The notes: generated from the sequence alone by a model not told the origin. A stretch of 64,000 nucleotides of DNA from Stappia sp. MMSF_3263 (GCF_030733745.1 NZ_JASHIK010000017.1:1-64000); one strand, 5' to 3'; shown: positions 35,126 to 44,061, counted from the stretch's first letter. Program-made: numbers and translations.

Positions 35126-37110
35126 GTCGGTTCTCCACGGGAAACAGGAACGGCCCGGCCGCGCGCACCGTCCCAGATGGCGCACAGTCTGGCAAATGTC
35201 GAGGCCATTGCCACCACTGCTTCCTCGTCGCCGATCTCGCCCGCAAGCCAGCGTTCGGCCGGCTCCAGGAAGATCGTGCGCCCCACGGCAAAGCCCTTGA
35301 CCAGCGGAAAGCGGGCGGCGGCCTCGAAGCTTGCGGCGAGTTCGTGCAGCGGCGCGTCGAGACCAAGCACCACGATGCCGCGCACATGGGGATCGTAGCG
35401 CTCGATCGTGGCCGAGGTCTGCGCCCATCCGGCCTCGCTCGTCATCGGTTCCAGCTTCCACCAGTCGGGAAAGACGCCGATCTCGTAGAAGCGCTCGATG
35501 ACCCGCGCCGTGGTGGCGTCGTCGACGGGGCCGACCTTGGAGGGGATCACCTCGAGCAGGAACTCCAGCGCGTTGGCGCGCGCGGCACGGGCAAGGCGCA
35601 GGACCGTCTCCTCCTGGCTTGCCTTCGTCACGGCATCGTCATCCGGATGGTAGAAGCACAGCACCTTGACGACGTGATTCACCGGCCATTCGGCAAGCGC
35701 CGAGCCGTAGTCCGCGCCGATCTCCAGCTCAAGCGGGCGCGAGCCCGGCCGCTCCACGGGGCGGCCGATCCAAAGGCCGGTGCCGGCCGCGCGGAACAAC
35801 GCTTCCTCGCCCAGCCGGCCGTCGCACAGGATGCCGTAGCCAGCACGGCCGTCCTGCACCCGGCGCGCGGCCTCCAGGCAAAGCGCCTTGAAATGCGGGA
35901 TGCGCGAGGGGTCGGCGGCAAGATCGCGGGCAAGGTCCTCCAGTTGCATGCGGTGGTCGAAGGCGAAGACCCGCATCACCGACCAGTCGCCGCCACGGGA
36001 GCGGTGACGGTTGGTCGACCAGTGGATCTGCTCCAGCTCCGCATCCTTGCGCAAGGCCGGCACGCGCACGCCGCGCTCCAGGAAGAAGCAGAGCTCCTCC
36101 CAGCTCGGATAGGACGGCGTGCAGCCGTGACGCGAGACGGCGAGCGCGCCGCAGGCATTGGCATAGGTCAGTGCCCGCTCCCAGCCTTCCTCACGCAGCC
36201 AGCCGCGCAAAAGGCCCGACATGAAGCCGTCGCCGGCGCCGAGCACGTTGAACACCTCGATGGGGAAACCGGGGCCGGAAATGCCCTCGTCGAGATCGTC
36301 GGGTATGGCGCCCTCGAAGGCGACGGCACCCATCGGGCCGCGCTTGCAGACAAGCGTCGCGGAGGAGACGGCGCGCACCGCGCGCAAGGCGGCGAGCGTG
36401 TCGGTGCTGCCGCCGGCGATGTGGAACTCCTCCTCCGTGCCGACAATCAGGTCGAAGAGGGAAAGATGCGCCTGCAGCTTGGCGGTGACGTCCGCCGAGG
36501 CGATGAAACGGCTCTCGCCCGCGTCATGCCCGGCCAGCCCCCAGAGATTGGGCCGGTAGTCGATATCGAGCGCGGTCCGGGCGCCGTTCCCGCGCGCCAG
36601 GCGCAGCGCCTTCAGCACGGCGGCTTCCGTGCGCGGATGGGACAGATGCGTACCGGTGACGGTGACGCAACCGGCCTCGGCAATGAAGGCCGGGTCGATG
36701 TCGCCCTCTTCCAGCGCCATGTCGGCGCAGTTCTCGCGGTAGAAGATCAGCGGAAACTGCTCGCGGTCGCGAATTCCCAGAAGCACAAGCGCGGTCAGCC
36801 GTTCGGGATCGGTCTTCACGCCGCGCACGTCGACGCCCTCGCGGGCGAGCTCCTCGCGGATGAACCGGCCCATATGCTCGTCGCCGACGCGGGTGATGAG
36901 GGCCGATCGCAGACCCAGACGGGCGGTGCCGGCGGCCATGTTGGTGGGCGAGCCGCCGATATACTTGGCGAAGCCGCGCATGTCCTCGAGACGGCCACCG
37001 ACCTGGGCGCCATAGAGATCGACCGAGGACCGGCCGATGGTGATGACGTCGAGCGGCCTGTCGCCCCTGCCCGCGCCGGCTCCGGCTTTCGCGGATGTTG
37101 TGGCCGCCAC
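35122..37110 (-). CDS. iolC: 5-Dehydro-2-deoxygluconokinase fused to DUF2090 domain
   Basis: Bifunctional protein, 662 aa from the start chosen. The N-terminal PfkB kinase (first about 330 residues) phosphorylates 5-dehydro-2-deoxygluconate: it shows VITIGRSSVDLYGAQ, YIGGSPTNMAAGTARLG and the catalytic GAGDGFMSGLLRG. The C-terminal half is DUF2090, a class I aldolase-like barrel with FAFDHRMQLEDL, KALCLEAA and LEFLLEVIPSK; in rhizobia this fusion is common and the domain may replace IolJ. GTG 37110 is preferred because GGGGGAGG lies 5 nt upstream. A longer reading from TTG 37197 adds 29 Ala/Glu-rich residues with no good ribosome site. Confidence 0.9.
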   Translation of the reverse strand: MAATTSAKAGAGAGRGDRPLDVITIGRSSVDLYGAQVGGRLEDMRGFAKYIGGSPTNMAAGTARLGLRSALITRVGDEHMGRFIREELAREGVDVRGVKTDPERLTALVLLGIRDREQFPLIFYRENCADMALEEGDIDPAFIAEAGCVTVTGTHLSHPRTEAAVLKALRLARGNGARTALDIDYRPNLWGLAGHDAGESRFIASADVTAKLQAHLSLFDLIVGTEEEFHIAGGSTDTLAALRAVRAVSSATLVCKRGPMGAVAFEGAIPDDLDEGISGPGFPIEVFNVLGAGDGFMSGLLRGWLREEGWERALTYANACGALAVSRHGCTPSYPSWEELCFFLERGVRVPALRKDAELEQIHWSTNRHRSRGGDWSVMRVFAFDHRMQLEDLARDLAADPSRIPHFKALCLEAARRVQDGRAGYGILCDGRLGEEALFRAAGTGLWIGRPVERPGSRPLELEIGADYGSALAEWPVNHVVKVLCFYHPDDDAVTKASQEETVLRLARAARANALEFLLEVIPSKVGPVDDATTARVIERFYEIGVFPDWWKLEPMTSEAGWAQTSATIERYDPHVRGIVVLGLDAPLHELAASFEAAARFPLVKGFAVGRTIFLEPAERWLAGEIGDEEAVVAMASTFARLCAIWDGARGRAVPVSRGEPT

Positions 37111-37200
37111 GACCGCCTCCCCCTTGTCTTCTGCCTGGGCTTCTGTCTTGCCTGATGCTCGGCCTGCCGCCGCCGCAGCGCGCGGCACCTCGCTCAAAAC

Positions 37201-37214
37201 GGAACATAAATTCC
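37201..37214. promoter_or_regulatory. Probable IolR operator 1
   Basis: GGAACATAAATTCC fits GGAA-N6-TTCC, the motif reported for the RpiR-type inositol repressor IolR in Sinorhizobium meliloti upstream of iolC. It lies about 90 nt upstream of the iolC start. Confidence 0.65.
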
Positions 37215-37536
37215 ATTTTTACGACCCGCAACAGCTTTCTGGCCTTTTCCCGCGAAACCGGCGTCATGCGGCGACATGGCCCGGCGGGCACGGATGGGCA
37301 GCGCCCGCGCTCCGCCTCCAAAATTTCACTCACAGTGTCAGATTGTTAGATATCCTCCCAAGGATTCGCGGGGATCATGCAACCTGGCCGTTTGTTGCTC
37401 CCCACGAGCAAGGGAAGCCTGCCGGCGCCGCAGTTCCGGCAGCCGGCGATCGGCGCGGATGCGCCAGAACGACGGCACGCAGTCCCCGGCTCGTCACCTC
37501 GCTTTTCGGTGGAACCGCCCGGCGGCAGCGGTTTAT

Positions 37537-37550
37537 GGAATTTTTGTTCC
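37537..37550. promoter_or_regulatory. Probable IolR operator 2
   Basis: GGAATTTTTGTTCC is a second exact GGAA-N6-TTCC site, 336 nt from the first (start to start). Two sites flanking the control region would allow looping. Confidence 0.6.
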
Positions 37551-37824
37551 AAATCGCGCCGCAAACGATTTCCATTGCGCCGCAGCATGATCTGTGGTCT
37601 ACGACCCTGCGACGGCGTCCGCGTAGAGACACGACCTTTCGTGCACGGCGCCCCGCGAAGCAACCTTCCTCCCGATCGTTGCCCAGAAGCCGCTCCAAGA
37701 GACACCGCCCGGCGGTGCGAGCGCATCCTCAAGGCAGCTGATCTGCGCAAGCTCCCTTCATTGTAAGACACGGACCGCGACCGGCCGCCCAATGATGGCG
37801 TGCGGGCGCGAGCAAGGAGTCCGC

Positions 37825-39303
37825 TTGACCACGTTCAACGACCTCGGCCTCGCCGAGCCGATCCTCAAGGCCATTGCGGCCGAGGGATATACCAGCCCGA
37901 CGCCGATCCAGGCACAGGGCATTCCCGCGATCCTGTCCGGTTCCGACGTGATGGGCCTTGCCCAGACCGGCACCGGCAAGACCGCGGCCTTCGTGCTGCC
38001 GCTGCTGCATCGCATCGCGACACAGAACCTGCGCCCCGATCCCAAGACCTGCACCGCGCTGATCCTGGCACCGACGCGCGAGCTCGCCTCGCAGATCGCC
38101 GACAGCATCCGCGCCTACGGGCAGAAGGTGCGCCATTCGGCCACCGTCGTCACCGGCGGCGTGCGGCCGATGCCGCAGATCCGCTCCCTGTCGCGCGGCG
38201 TCGACATCGTCGTGGCCACGCCCGGCCGGCTGATCGACCACATGCAGACGGGCGCGGTGCGCCTCGACCGGACGACCACGATCGTGCTCGACGAAGCCGA
38301 TCACATGCTCGACCTCGGCTTCCTGCCGGCGATCCGCCAGATCCTGGCGAGCCTGCCGCGCGAGCGCCAGACGATCCTGCTGTCGGCCACCATGCCCAAG
38401 CCGATCCGCGCGCTGGCCAACGACTTCCTGCACAATCCGCAGGAAATCGCCGTGGCGCCGGCCTCCAAGCCGATCGACCGGATCGAACAGAAGGTGCTCC
38501 TGATCGAGCGCGACGCCAAGCGCCAGGCGCTGCTTGACGTGCTGCGCAGCGACGACATGGACCGGGCGATCGTCTTCACCCGCACCAAGCATGGCGCCGA
38601 CAAGGTGACCAAGCAGCTGGAACAGGCAGGCCTGTCGGCCTCGGCGATCCACGGCAACAAGAGCCAGGGACAGCGCCAGCGCACGCTGGACTCGTTCCGC
38701 GCCGGCCGCACGCCGATCCTCGTCGCCACCGATATCGCGGCACGCGGCATCGATGTCGACGGCGTGTCGCATGTGGTCAACTATGAACTGCCGAACGTGC
38801 CGGAAGCCTATGTGCACCGCATCGGCCGGACCGCGCGCGCCGGGACGAGCGGCATCGCCGTGTCGTTCTGCGACCGCGAGGAGCGTCCGTTCCTGCGCGA
38901 CATCGAGCGGCTGATCGGCAAGACGCTGGTCGAGCGCGACGATGACGGCCCCTCGGGCGGCGCCCGCAAGCCCGGTCGTGGTGGCGGTGGCGGCGGCCGT
39001 GGCCAGCAGCAGCGCAAACCCTTCCGTCCGCGCATCGAGGGCGAAGGCCGCACGGAGCGTCCGCGCTTTGCCCGCGACGGGCAGCGCGCCGACGGCACGC
39101 GCGGCCAGAGCAATGGCAACGGCAACGGCAACGGCGAGCATCGTGGCGGCGCTGCGCGCAAGGACAAGGCGCATGCCGGTCCAGGCGCGGAAGGTCGCCG
39201 CGAAGGATTCCGTTCCGGCGCCCGTGACGGCGCGGGCGGGGGCAATGGCACCGGTGGCAACCGTGGACGCTTCCGCGGCCCCCGTTCGGCCAATGCCGGC
39301 TGA
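37825..39303 (+). CDS. rhlE: DEAD-box RNA helicase, RhlE type
   Basis: 492 aa ATP-dependent RNA helicase for ribosome assembly or mRNA turnover, often cold-induced. Q motif GYTSPTPIQAQGIP, motif I AQTGTGKT, motif II VLDEADHML, motif III SAT, motif V ATDIAARGIDVD and motif VI YVHRIGRTARAG are intact. The last 100 residues are Gly/Arg/Asn-rich with runs such as GGGGGGRGQQQR and SNGNGNGNGE, an RNA-binding tail. TTG 37825 is chosen because AAGGAG lies 5 nt upstream and it gives the usual MTTFNDLGL start; an upstream ATG at 37792 has no such site. Confidence 0.93.
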   Translation: MTTFNDLGLAEPILKAIAAEGYTSPTPIQAQGIPAILSGSDVMGLAQTGTGKTAAFVLPLLHRIATQNLRPDPKTCTALILAPTRELASQIADSIRAYGQKVRHSATVVTGGVRPMPQIRSLSRGVDIVVATPGRLIDHMQTGAVRLDRTTTIVLDEADHMLDLGFLPAIRQILASLPRERQTILLSATMPKPIRALANDFLHNPQEIAVAPASKPIDRIEQKVLLIERDAKRQALLDVLRSDDMDRAIVFTRTKHGADKVTKQLEQAGLSASAIHGNKSQGQRQRTLDSFRAGRTPILVATDIAARGIDVDGVSHVVNYELPNVPEAYVHRIGRTARAGTSGIAVSFCDREERPFLRDIERLIGKTLVERDDDGPSGGARKPGRGGGGGGRGQQQRKPFRPRIEGEGRTERPRFARDGQRADGTRGQSNGNGNGNGEHRGGAARKDKAHAGPGAEGRREGFRSGARDGAGGGNGTGGNRGRFRGPRSANAG

Positions 39304-39334
39304 TCCGGCCAGCTGAAACCAATACGACACATCG

Positions 39335-39366
39335 ACGCCGGCGCGGGCCTCCCGCGCCGGCGTTTT
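39335..39366 (+). terminator. Rho-independent terminator of rhlE
   Basis: Perfect 13-bp stem ACGCCGGCGCGGG / CCCGCGCCGGCGT with a 3-nt loop and a short T run, 31 nt after the stop. The facing hydrolase gene ends at 39383, so it may also work from the other side. Confidence 0.85.
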
Positions 39367-39382
39367 CGTGTCTGTCGCCCGC

Positions 39383-40231
39383 TCAGCCGGCGGCGCGGAC
39401 GGCCTGGCGCTGGACGCCGAGCCCCTCGATGCCGAGCTCGAGACGGTCGCCGGCCTTCAGATAGACCGGATCCGGCTTGATCCCCATGCCGACGCCCGGC
39501 GGCGTGCCGGTGGAGATGACGTCGCCCGGATGCAGGCTCATCATCTGCGACAGGTAGGAAATCACATGGGCGACACCGTAGATCATGGTCGCCGTGGAGC
39601 CCGACTGCATCCGCTTGCCGTTGAGATCGAGATACATGGACAGCGCCTGCGGATAGGCGACCTCGTCGCGGGTGACGAGCCAGGGTCCGAGCGGGCCGAA
39701 CGTGTCGGCCGACTTGCCCTTGGTCCACTGCCCGGCCCGCTTGGTCTGGAAGTCGCGCTCGGACACATCGTTGGCAACGCAATAGCCGGCGACATGGGAG
39801 AGCGCATCGGCCTCCGACACGTATTTGGCATGGCGGCCGATGACCACGGCAAGCTCCACCTCCCAGTCGGTGGCGACCGACCCGCGCGGCAATTCGATGC
39901 CGTCATCGGGACCGCAGATCGCCGAGGTCGCCTTCATGAAGACGATGGGCTCGGGCGGCACGGCAAGGCCGGCCTCCGCCGCGTGATCGGAATAGTTGAG
40001 GCCGATGCAGATGAACTTGCCGACATGGCCGACGCAGGGGCCGAGGCGCTGGTCGCCCGCAACCAGCGGCAGGGAGGCGGGATCGAGCGCGGCGATGCGG
40101 GCGAGCCCCTCGTCGGAGAGCGCCGCGCCGGCGACATCGTCGACATGGGCGGAGAGATCGCGGATGCGGCCGTCGGCATCGACCAGGCCGGGACGCTCGG
40201 AGCCGGCGGGTCCGTAACGGACGAGTTTCAT
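39383..40231 (-). CDS. Fumarylacetoacetate hydrolase family protein
   Basis: 282 aa metal-dependent hydrolase/lyase of the FAH superfamily. It shows FICIGLNYSDHAAEAG, the metal-site segment VATDWEVELAVVIGRHAKYV and VAGYCVANDVSERDFQ, with a late GDVISTGTPPGVGMG. Relatives include ureidoglycolate lyase and 2,4-diketo-3-deoxy-L-fuconate hydrolase; substrate here is not known. ATG 40231 follows GGAGGACC. A minus-strand promoter candidate (TTGCTC, 16 nt, TAAGAT) and an inverted pair TTGGCAG/CTGCCAA (40303-40330) lie upstream. Confidence 0.88.
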   Translation of the reverse strand: MKLVRYGPAGSERPGLVDADGRIRDLSAHVDDVAGAALSDEGLARIAALDPASLPLVAGDQRLGPCVGHVGKFICIGLNYSDHAAEAGLAVPPEPIVFMKATSAICGPDDGIELPRGSVATDWEVELAVVIGRHAKYVSEADALSHVAGYCVANDVSERDFQTKRAGQWTKGKSADTFGPLGPWLVTRDEVAYPQALSMYLDLNGKRMQSGSTATMIYGVAHVISYLSQMMSLHPGDVISTGTPPGVGMGIKPDPVYLKAGDRLELGIEGLGVQRQAVRAAG

Positions 40232-40336
40232 GGAGGTCCTCCCTTTGGGGTGTCGCGCGATCCGGGAATCGCTTTTTGCGGTGGGTGTCGTGATCTTAGG
40301 CATTGGCAGGCAATGAGCAATCGCTGCCAAGGACCA

Positions 40337-41452
40337 TCATTCACCGACCAGGCCGGCGAGCGAATAACTGGTCGAGCGACCGCCGCCGGGATCGCGCACG
40401 AGGATGCCGCGGGCGAGAAGGTCGTTGATGTCGCGCAGCGCCGTGTCGGGCGAGACCTTCGCCAGCCTTGCCCATTTCGACGAGGTGAGCTTGCCCTCGA
40501 AACCGTCGAGCAACCGGTTGACGACCTTGCGCTGGCGCTCGCTCAGGGGTTCGCCCGCCATCGCTTCCCAGAACCGCGCCTTGCGCAGCACCTCGGCGAG
40601 GCTGTCGGCCGCTCCGGCGATGGCCTGGTCGAGACTGTCGAGGAACCAGAGCAGCCAGGGAGTGACGTCGAGATCGCCCTTCTGGGTGGCCTCAAGGATG
40701 GCGTAATAGGCCTTGCGGTCCTGCCGGATCCGCGCCGACAGGCTGTAGAAGCGCTGCGGGCTCTCTTCGGAGCGGGCCAGCATCATGTCAGCAATGGCGC
40801 GGGCGATGCGACCGTTGCCGTCGTCGAAAGGGTGGATGGTGACGAACCACAGATGCGCCAGCGCCGCCTTGAGGACGGGATCGAGGGGCGTTGCCGCGTT
40901 GAACCAGTCGAGAAAGGCGGCCATCTCGACGGCAAGGCGGTCGGCGGGCGGAGCCTCGAAATGCACCTTTTCGCGCCCGAAGGCGCCGGAAACGACCTGC
41001 ATCGGTCCGGCCTGCGCGCCGCGCCAGGCGCCGACCGCGATCCTGGTCATGCCGCTGCGCCCGGTCGGGAACAGCGCCGCATGCCAGGCGAACAGGCGCT
41101 CGTCGTCGAGCGGCGCGGAAAAGCGCTGCGTCGCGTCGAGCATCATTTCCACCACGCCCTCGACATTGCGGTCGACAGGCGCGAGACCGCCGATATCGAG
41201 ACCGAGACGGCGGGCGATGGAGGAGCGGACCTGCGATTTCTCCAGAATCTCGCCCTCGATCTCGCTGGACTTGATCACCTCGGCGGTGAGGCTTTGCAGG
41301 GTCGCCTCGGCGCGCAGGTCGAAGCCGAGCGTGTCCATGCGCCCAAGCAACCGCCCCTGCCGGTGACGGACGGCGGCAAGCCGCGTGGCGACGGTGTCGC
41401 GGTCCCAGCGAAAGACCGGCCAGGTATCGAGCTGATGGATATAGGTCGGCAT
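40337..41452 (-). CDS. Fic-family AMP-transferase with C-terminal winged helix
   Basis: 371 aa Fic/DOC protein. Fic enzymes usually transfer AMP from ATP to a protein hydroxyl. The core motif HPFDDGNGRIAR (residues 207-218) is complete, including the catalytic His and both nucleotide-binding residues. An N-terminal inhibitory helix with SSEIEGE (about 62-68) marks it as a self-inhibited class II Fic. The N-terminal DUF4172-like region opens with YIHQLDTWPVFRWD. The C-terminal region (about 295-371) looks like a winged helix: SSKWARLAKVSPDTALRDINDLLARGIL. ATG 41452 has AAGGAG at 8 nt; GTG 41461 is alternative. No antitoxin gene is adjacent. The operator array at its promoter suggests self-regulation. 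Confidence 0.9.
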   Translation of the reverse strand: MPTYIHQLDTWPVFRWDRDTVATRLAAVRHRQGRLLGRMDTLGFDLRAEATLQSLTAEVIKSSEIEGEILEKSQVRSSIARRLGLDIGGLAPVDRNVEGVVEMMLDATQRFSAPLDDERLFAWHAALFPTGRSGMTRIAVGAWRGAQAGPMQVVSGAFGREKVHFEAPPADRLAVEMAAFLDWFNAATPLDPVLKAALAHLWFVTIHPFDDGNGRIARAIADMMLARSEESPQRFYSLSARIRQDRKAYYAILEATQKGDLDVTPWLLWFLDSLDQAIAGAADSLAEVLRKARFWEAMAGEPLSERQRKVVNRLLDGFEGKLTSSKWARLAKVSPDTALRDINDLLARGILVRDPGGGRSTSYSLAGLVGE

Positions 41453-41549
41453 TCTCCGCACTCCTTGCGGAGAATATAGACGTCATTCGCCGCAAGACCA
41501 AGGCCATTCGCCGCAAATCATGCGGAGAATGGAGGGGCCAATCTCCGCA
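41451..41549. promoter_or_regulatory. Two 55-bp-spaced operator units at the fic promoter
   Basis: Each unit is an inverted pair plus a third half-site: unit 1 ATTCTCCGCA-N5-TGCGGAGAAT (41451-41475), N9, ATTCGCCGCA (41485-41494); unit 2 ATTCGCCGCA-N5-TGCGGAGAAT (41506-41530), N9, AATCTCCGCA (41540-41549). All spacings agree and the unit period is exactly 55 bp. Unit 1 covers the -10 box, ribosome site and start codon of fic; unit 2 lies just upstream of the -35. Confidence 0.85.
41473..41501 (-). promoter_or_regulatory. Promoter of fic
   Basis: On the minus strand, TTGGTC (41501-41496), 17 nt, TATATT (41478-41473). The transcript would start only about 15-20 nt before the start codon, inside the first palindrome, giving a very short leader. 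Confidence 0.65.
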
Positions 41550-41592
41550 ACGCTCCCGCTTGCCCGGCCCTATGAAACCTTGCAGGCGGCCC

Positions 41593-42672
41593 TCACATCG
41601 CGTCGAAGTCGAGCACCACGGTGTCGGTGACGGGACGCGACTGGCAGGTGAGGACGAAACCCGCCTCGACCTCCCAGGGCTCCAGCGAATAGTTGACCGC
41701 CATGTCGACCTCGCCGGCCTCTACCTTGGCCCGGCAGGTGCAGCACATGCCGCCCTTGCAGGAGAACGGCGCCTCGACGCCGGCACGGATCGCGGCATCG
41801 ATGATCGTCTCGCCTGCGGCGACAGGAACGGCAACGCGGGCGCCGTCGATGATCAGCTCGGCGCGCGCTTCGTGGCGGGTGTCGGCATCCGCATGGGCGG
41901 GCTTGGCCGCATGCGGGGCGGAGCCGTCGGCGGGGGTGAAGAACTCGCGATGGATGCGGGCCTCGTCGACGCCGAGTTCCTTCAGCGTCGCGGTCGCCGC
42001 CTCGATCATCTCGCCGGGACCGCAGAGGAAGAGCGCGTCCGCCTCGCGCGCCGGCACGACATGGGTAAGCAGGGTGGCGAGCTTGTCGCGGTCGAGACGG
42101 CCCGAGAGGATCTCGACGTCCTGGGTCTCGCGCGAGAGGACGTGGAAAACGCCGAAGCGGGTCGGGAAGAGGTCCTTCAGGTCCTCGATCTCTTCCTTGA
42201 AGATGATCGTCTGGGCGCTGCGGTTGCCATAGAAGAGGAAGAATTCGCTTTCCGGTTCGCGGGTCAGCACCGTGCGGATCATGGCGAGCACCGGGGTGAT
42301 GCCGGAGCCGGCGGCGATGGCGACGAGGCTGCGCCGCCCGCCCTCATGCGCCGGCAGCAGGAAGCGGCCGGACGGGGTCATCACGTCGATCTCGTCGCCG
42401 GCGGCAACATTCTCGTTGGCGAAGGCGGAGAAGACGCCGCCGTCGATCTTCTTCACCGCGACGCGCAGCTCGCCGTCATCCTCGCCGGCGCAGATCGAAT
42501 AGGAGCGGCGCACCTCGGCGCCGTCGATGACGGCGCGCAGGGTGAGATACTGTCCGGCGGAGAAACGGTAGGCATCGCGCAAAGCCTCCGGCACGTCGAA
42601 GGAAATCGAGACGGCCTCGGGCGTCTCGCGCTTCACGTCCTTGACCTTGAGCGCGTGGAATCGCGGCGACAT
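41593..42672 (-). CDS. paaE: Phenylacetyl-CoA epoxidase reductase subunit PaaE
   Basis: 359 aa reductase passing electrons from NADPH to the PaaA di-iron centre. It has an FAD domain with RSYSICA, an NAD(P) domain with AIAAGSGITPVLAMI and FLCGPGEMI, and a C-terminal plant-type [2Fe-2S] ferredoxin with CKGGMCCTCRAKV and a final CQSRP cysteine. ATG 42672 is chosen as the start of the FAD domain. Last gene of the epoxidase operon. Confidence 0.95.
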   Translation of the reverse strand: MSPRFHALKVKDVKRETPEAVSISFDVPEALRDAYRFSAGQYLTLRAVIDGAEVRRSYSICAGEDDGELRVAVKKIDGGVFSAFANENVAAGDEIDVMTPSGRFLLPAHEGGRRSLVAIAAGSGITPVLAMIRTVLTREPESEFFLFYGNRSAQTIIFKEEIEDLKDLFPTRFGVFHVLSRETQDVEILSGRLDRDKLATLLTHVVPAREADALFLCGPGEMIEAATATLKELGVDEARIHREFFTPADGSAPHAAKPAHADADTRHEARAELIIDGARVAVPVAAGETIIDAAIRAGVEAPFSCKGGMCCTCRAKVEAGEVDMAVNYSLEPWEVEAGFVLTCQSRPVTDTVVLDFDAM

Positions 42673-42743
42673 GCGGTTATCTCCCTCAGATGCGGGTCTC
42701 GTTCGCCCGCCGGGCCGGCCGGTTGCGCCCGGCGGCACCTGTG

Positions 42744-43256
42744 TCAGTGGCACTTGAAATAGTCGAAAGGCTCGGCGCAGGCACGGCAGCGCCACAGCGC
42801 CTTGCAGGCGGTCGAGCCGAACTCGGAGACCTTTTCCGTGTCGAGCGAAGCGCAGCGCGGACAGGCGACGTCGTCGTCGCCGAACAGCGCCCGGCGCGAG
42901 GCCTTGCCCGCAGGAGGGGCAATGCCGTAGGCGCGCAGCTTCTCGCGCGCCTCGGCGCTCAGCCAATCGGTGGTCCAGGCCGGCGACAGGACGGTGTTGA
43001 TGCGCACCCTGTCGAAGCCGGCGGCGGCAAGCGCCGTCTCGATGTCCATGGTGAAGACGGCCATGGCCGGGCAGCCCGTATAGGTCGGGGTGATGTCCAC
43101 CTCGAGCGTGCCGTCGAGGCCCATGCGCACGTCGCGCAGCACGCCGAGGTCGCCGATGGTGAGCACCGGGACTTCCGGATCGGGCACCTCGGCGGCAACC
43201 TGGAAGGCCCGCCGGCAGGCGTTTTCCGCATCGAGATCGACGAGCCGCGCACCCAT
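42744..43256 (-). CDS. paaD: Phenylacetyl-CoA epoxidase subunit PaaD
   Basis: 170 aa protein of the MIP18/DUF59 family needed for maturation of the epoxidase iron centre. It shows VPDPEVPVLTIGDLGVLRDV, TPTYTGCPAM and a C-terminal zinc-ribbon-like set of cysteines, CPRCAS and CRACAEPFDYFKC. ATG 43256 starts 2 nt after the paaC stop with GAGGTGG before it. Confidence 0.94.
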   Translation of the reverse strand: MGARLVDLDAENACRRAFQVAAEVPDPEVPVLTIGDLGVLRDVRMGLDGTLEVDITPTYTGCPAMAVFTMDIETALAAAGFDRVRINTVLSPAWTTDWLSAEAREKLRAYGIAPPAGKASRRALFGDDDVACPRCASLDTEKVSEFGSTACKALWRCRACAEPFDYFKCH

Positions 43257-43258
43257 CG

Positions 43259-44044
43259 TCACCACCTCATGCCCGGGTAAGCGCGCTGCATGTACTGCAT
43301 CTCGGTGAGGAGATGGCCGAAACCTTCCGAATGAAGGCCGGAGCGGCCGCCGGTCTGGAACCAGCCCTCAGGGGGAAGCGTCAGGGTCGCCTCGTCGAAC
43401 ACCTGGCGCAGGGTGGCGCGCCACTCCTCGCGCAGGCTCTCCGGGTCGACGGCGATGCCGGCGGCAACCAGACGGGAAACCAGATCGTCCGCCTCGAACA
43501 GCTCGCCGGTGTAGGGCCACAGGATGTCGACCGCCTCCTGGGCGCGGGCATGGCTTTCCACCGTGCCGTCGCCGAGGCGGATGGTCCACTCGGCCGAGTG
43601 GCGCACGTGGTAGGTCGCTTCCTTCTCGGCCTTGGCGGCGATGGCGGCGAGCGTTGCGTCCTGCGAGGCCATCAGCTTGCGCCAGAAGGGCAGCATGAAG
43701 GCGGAGAAGAAGAGCTGGCGCAGGATGGTCTGGGCGAAGTCGCCGTTCGGCTGCTCGACCAGCAGGCAGTTGCCGAACTCGCGTTCCTTGCGCAGGAAGC
43801 AGAGCTGGTCCTCGTTGCGGCCCTTGCCCTCGATCTCGGCGGCATGGGTGTAGAGGGCACGGGCCTGGCCGATATGGTCGAGGGCGATATTGGCAAGGCC
43901 GATATCCTCCTCGAGCGTCGGGGCGTGGCCGCACCATTCGCCCAGACGCTGGCCGAGAATGGCGGCATCGTCGGCAAGGCGCAGGGCATAGGCGAAGAGA
44001 TCGCCCTTGAGGTCGGTTGCGGCGATGGTGTCGCTGGCGGTCAT
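43259..44044 (-). CDS. paaC: Phenylacetyl-CoA epoxidase subunit PaaC
   Basis: 261 aa structural subunit that pairs with PaaA; a degenerate ferritin-like fold without full iron site. Typical features are LADDAAILGQRLGEWCGHAPTLEEDIGLANIALD and YHVRHSAEWTIRLGDGT. ATG 44044 has GGGAG 5 nt upstream; ATG 44056 is in frame but poorer. Ends MQRAYPGMRW, close to the usual PaaC tail. Confidence 0.95.
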   Translation of the reverse strand: MTASDTIAATDLKGDLFAYALRLADDAAILGQRLGEWCGHAPTLEEDIGLANIALDHIGQARALYTHAAEIEGKGRNEDQLCFLRKEREFGNCLLVEQPNGDFAQTILRQLFFSAFMLPFWRKLMASQDATLAAIAAKAEKEATYHVRHSAEWTIRLGDGTVESHARAQEAVDILWPYTGELFEADDLVSRLVAAGIAVDPESLREEWRATLRQVFDEATLTLPPEGWFQTGGRSGLHSEGFGHLLTEMQYMQRAYPGMRW

Positions 44045-44061
44045 GTCGCTCCCCATCCCGC

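Larger units (their letters stand above)
37111..37824. promoter_or_regulatory. Divergent gap between iolC and the RNA helicase
   Basis: About 700 nt without a supported gene. It carries two GGAA-N6-TTCC sites, an AT-rich patch near 37325-37380 and another near 37530-37570. Short frames exist on both strands but have arginine/proline-rich shadow composition. No regulator gene is present here. Confidence 0.5.
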
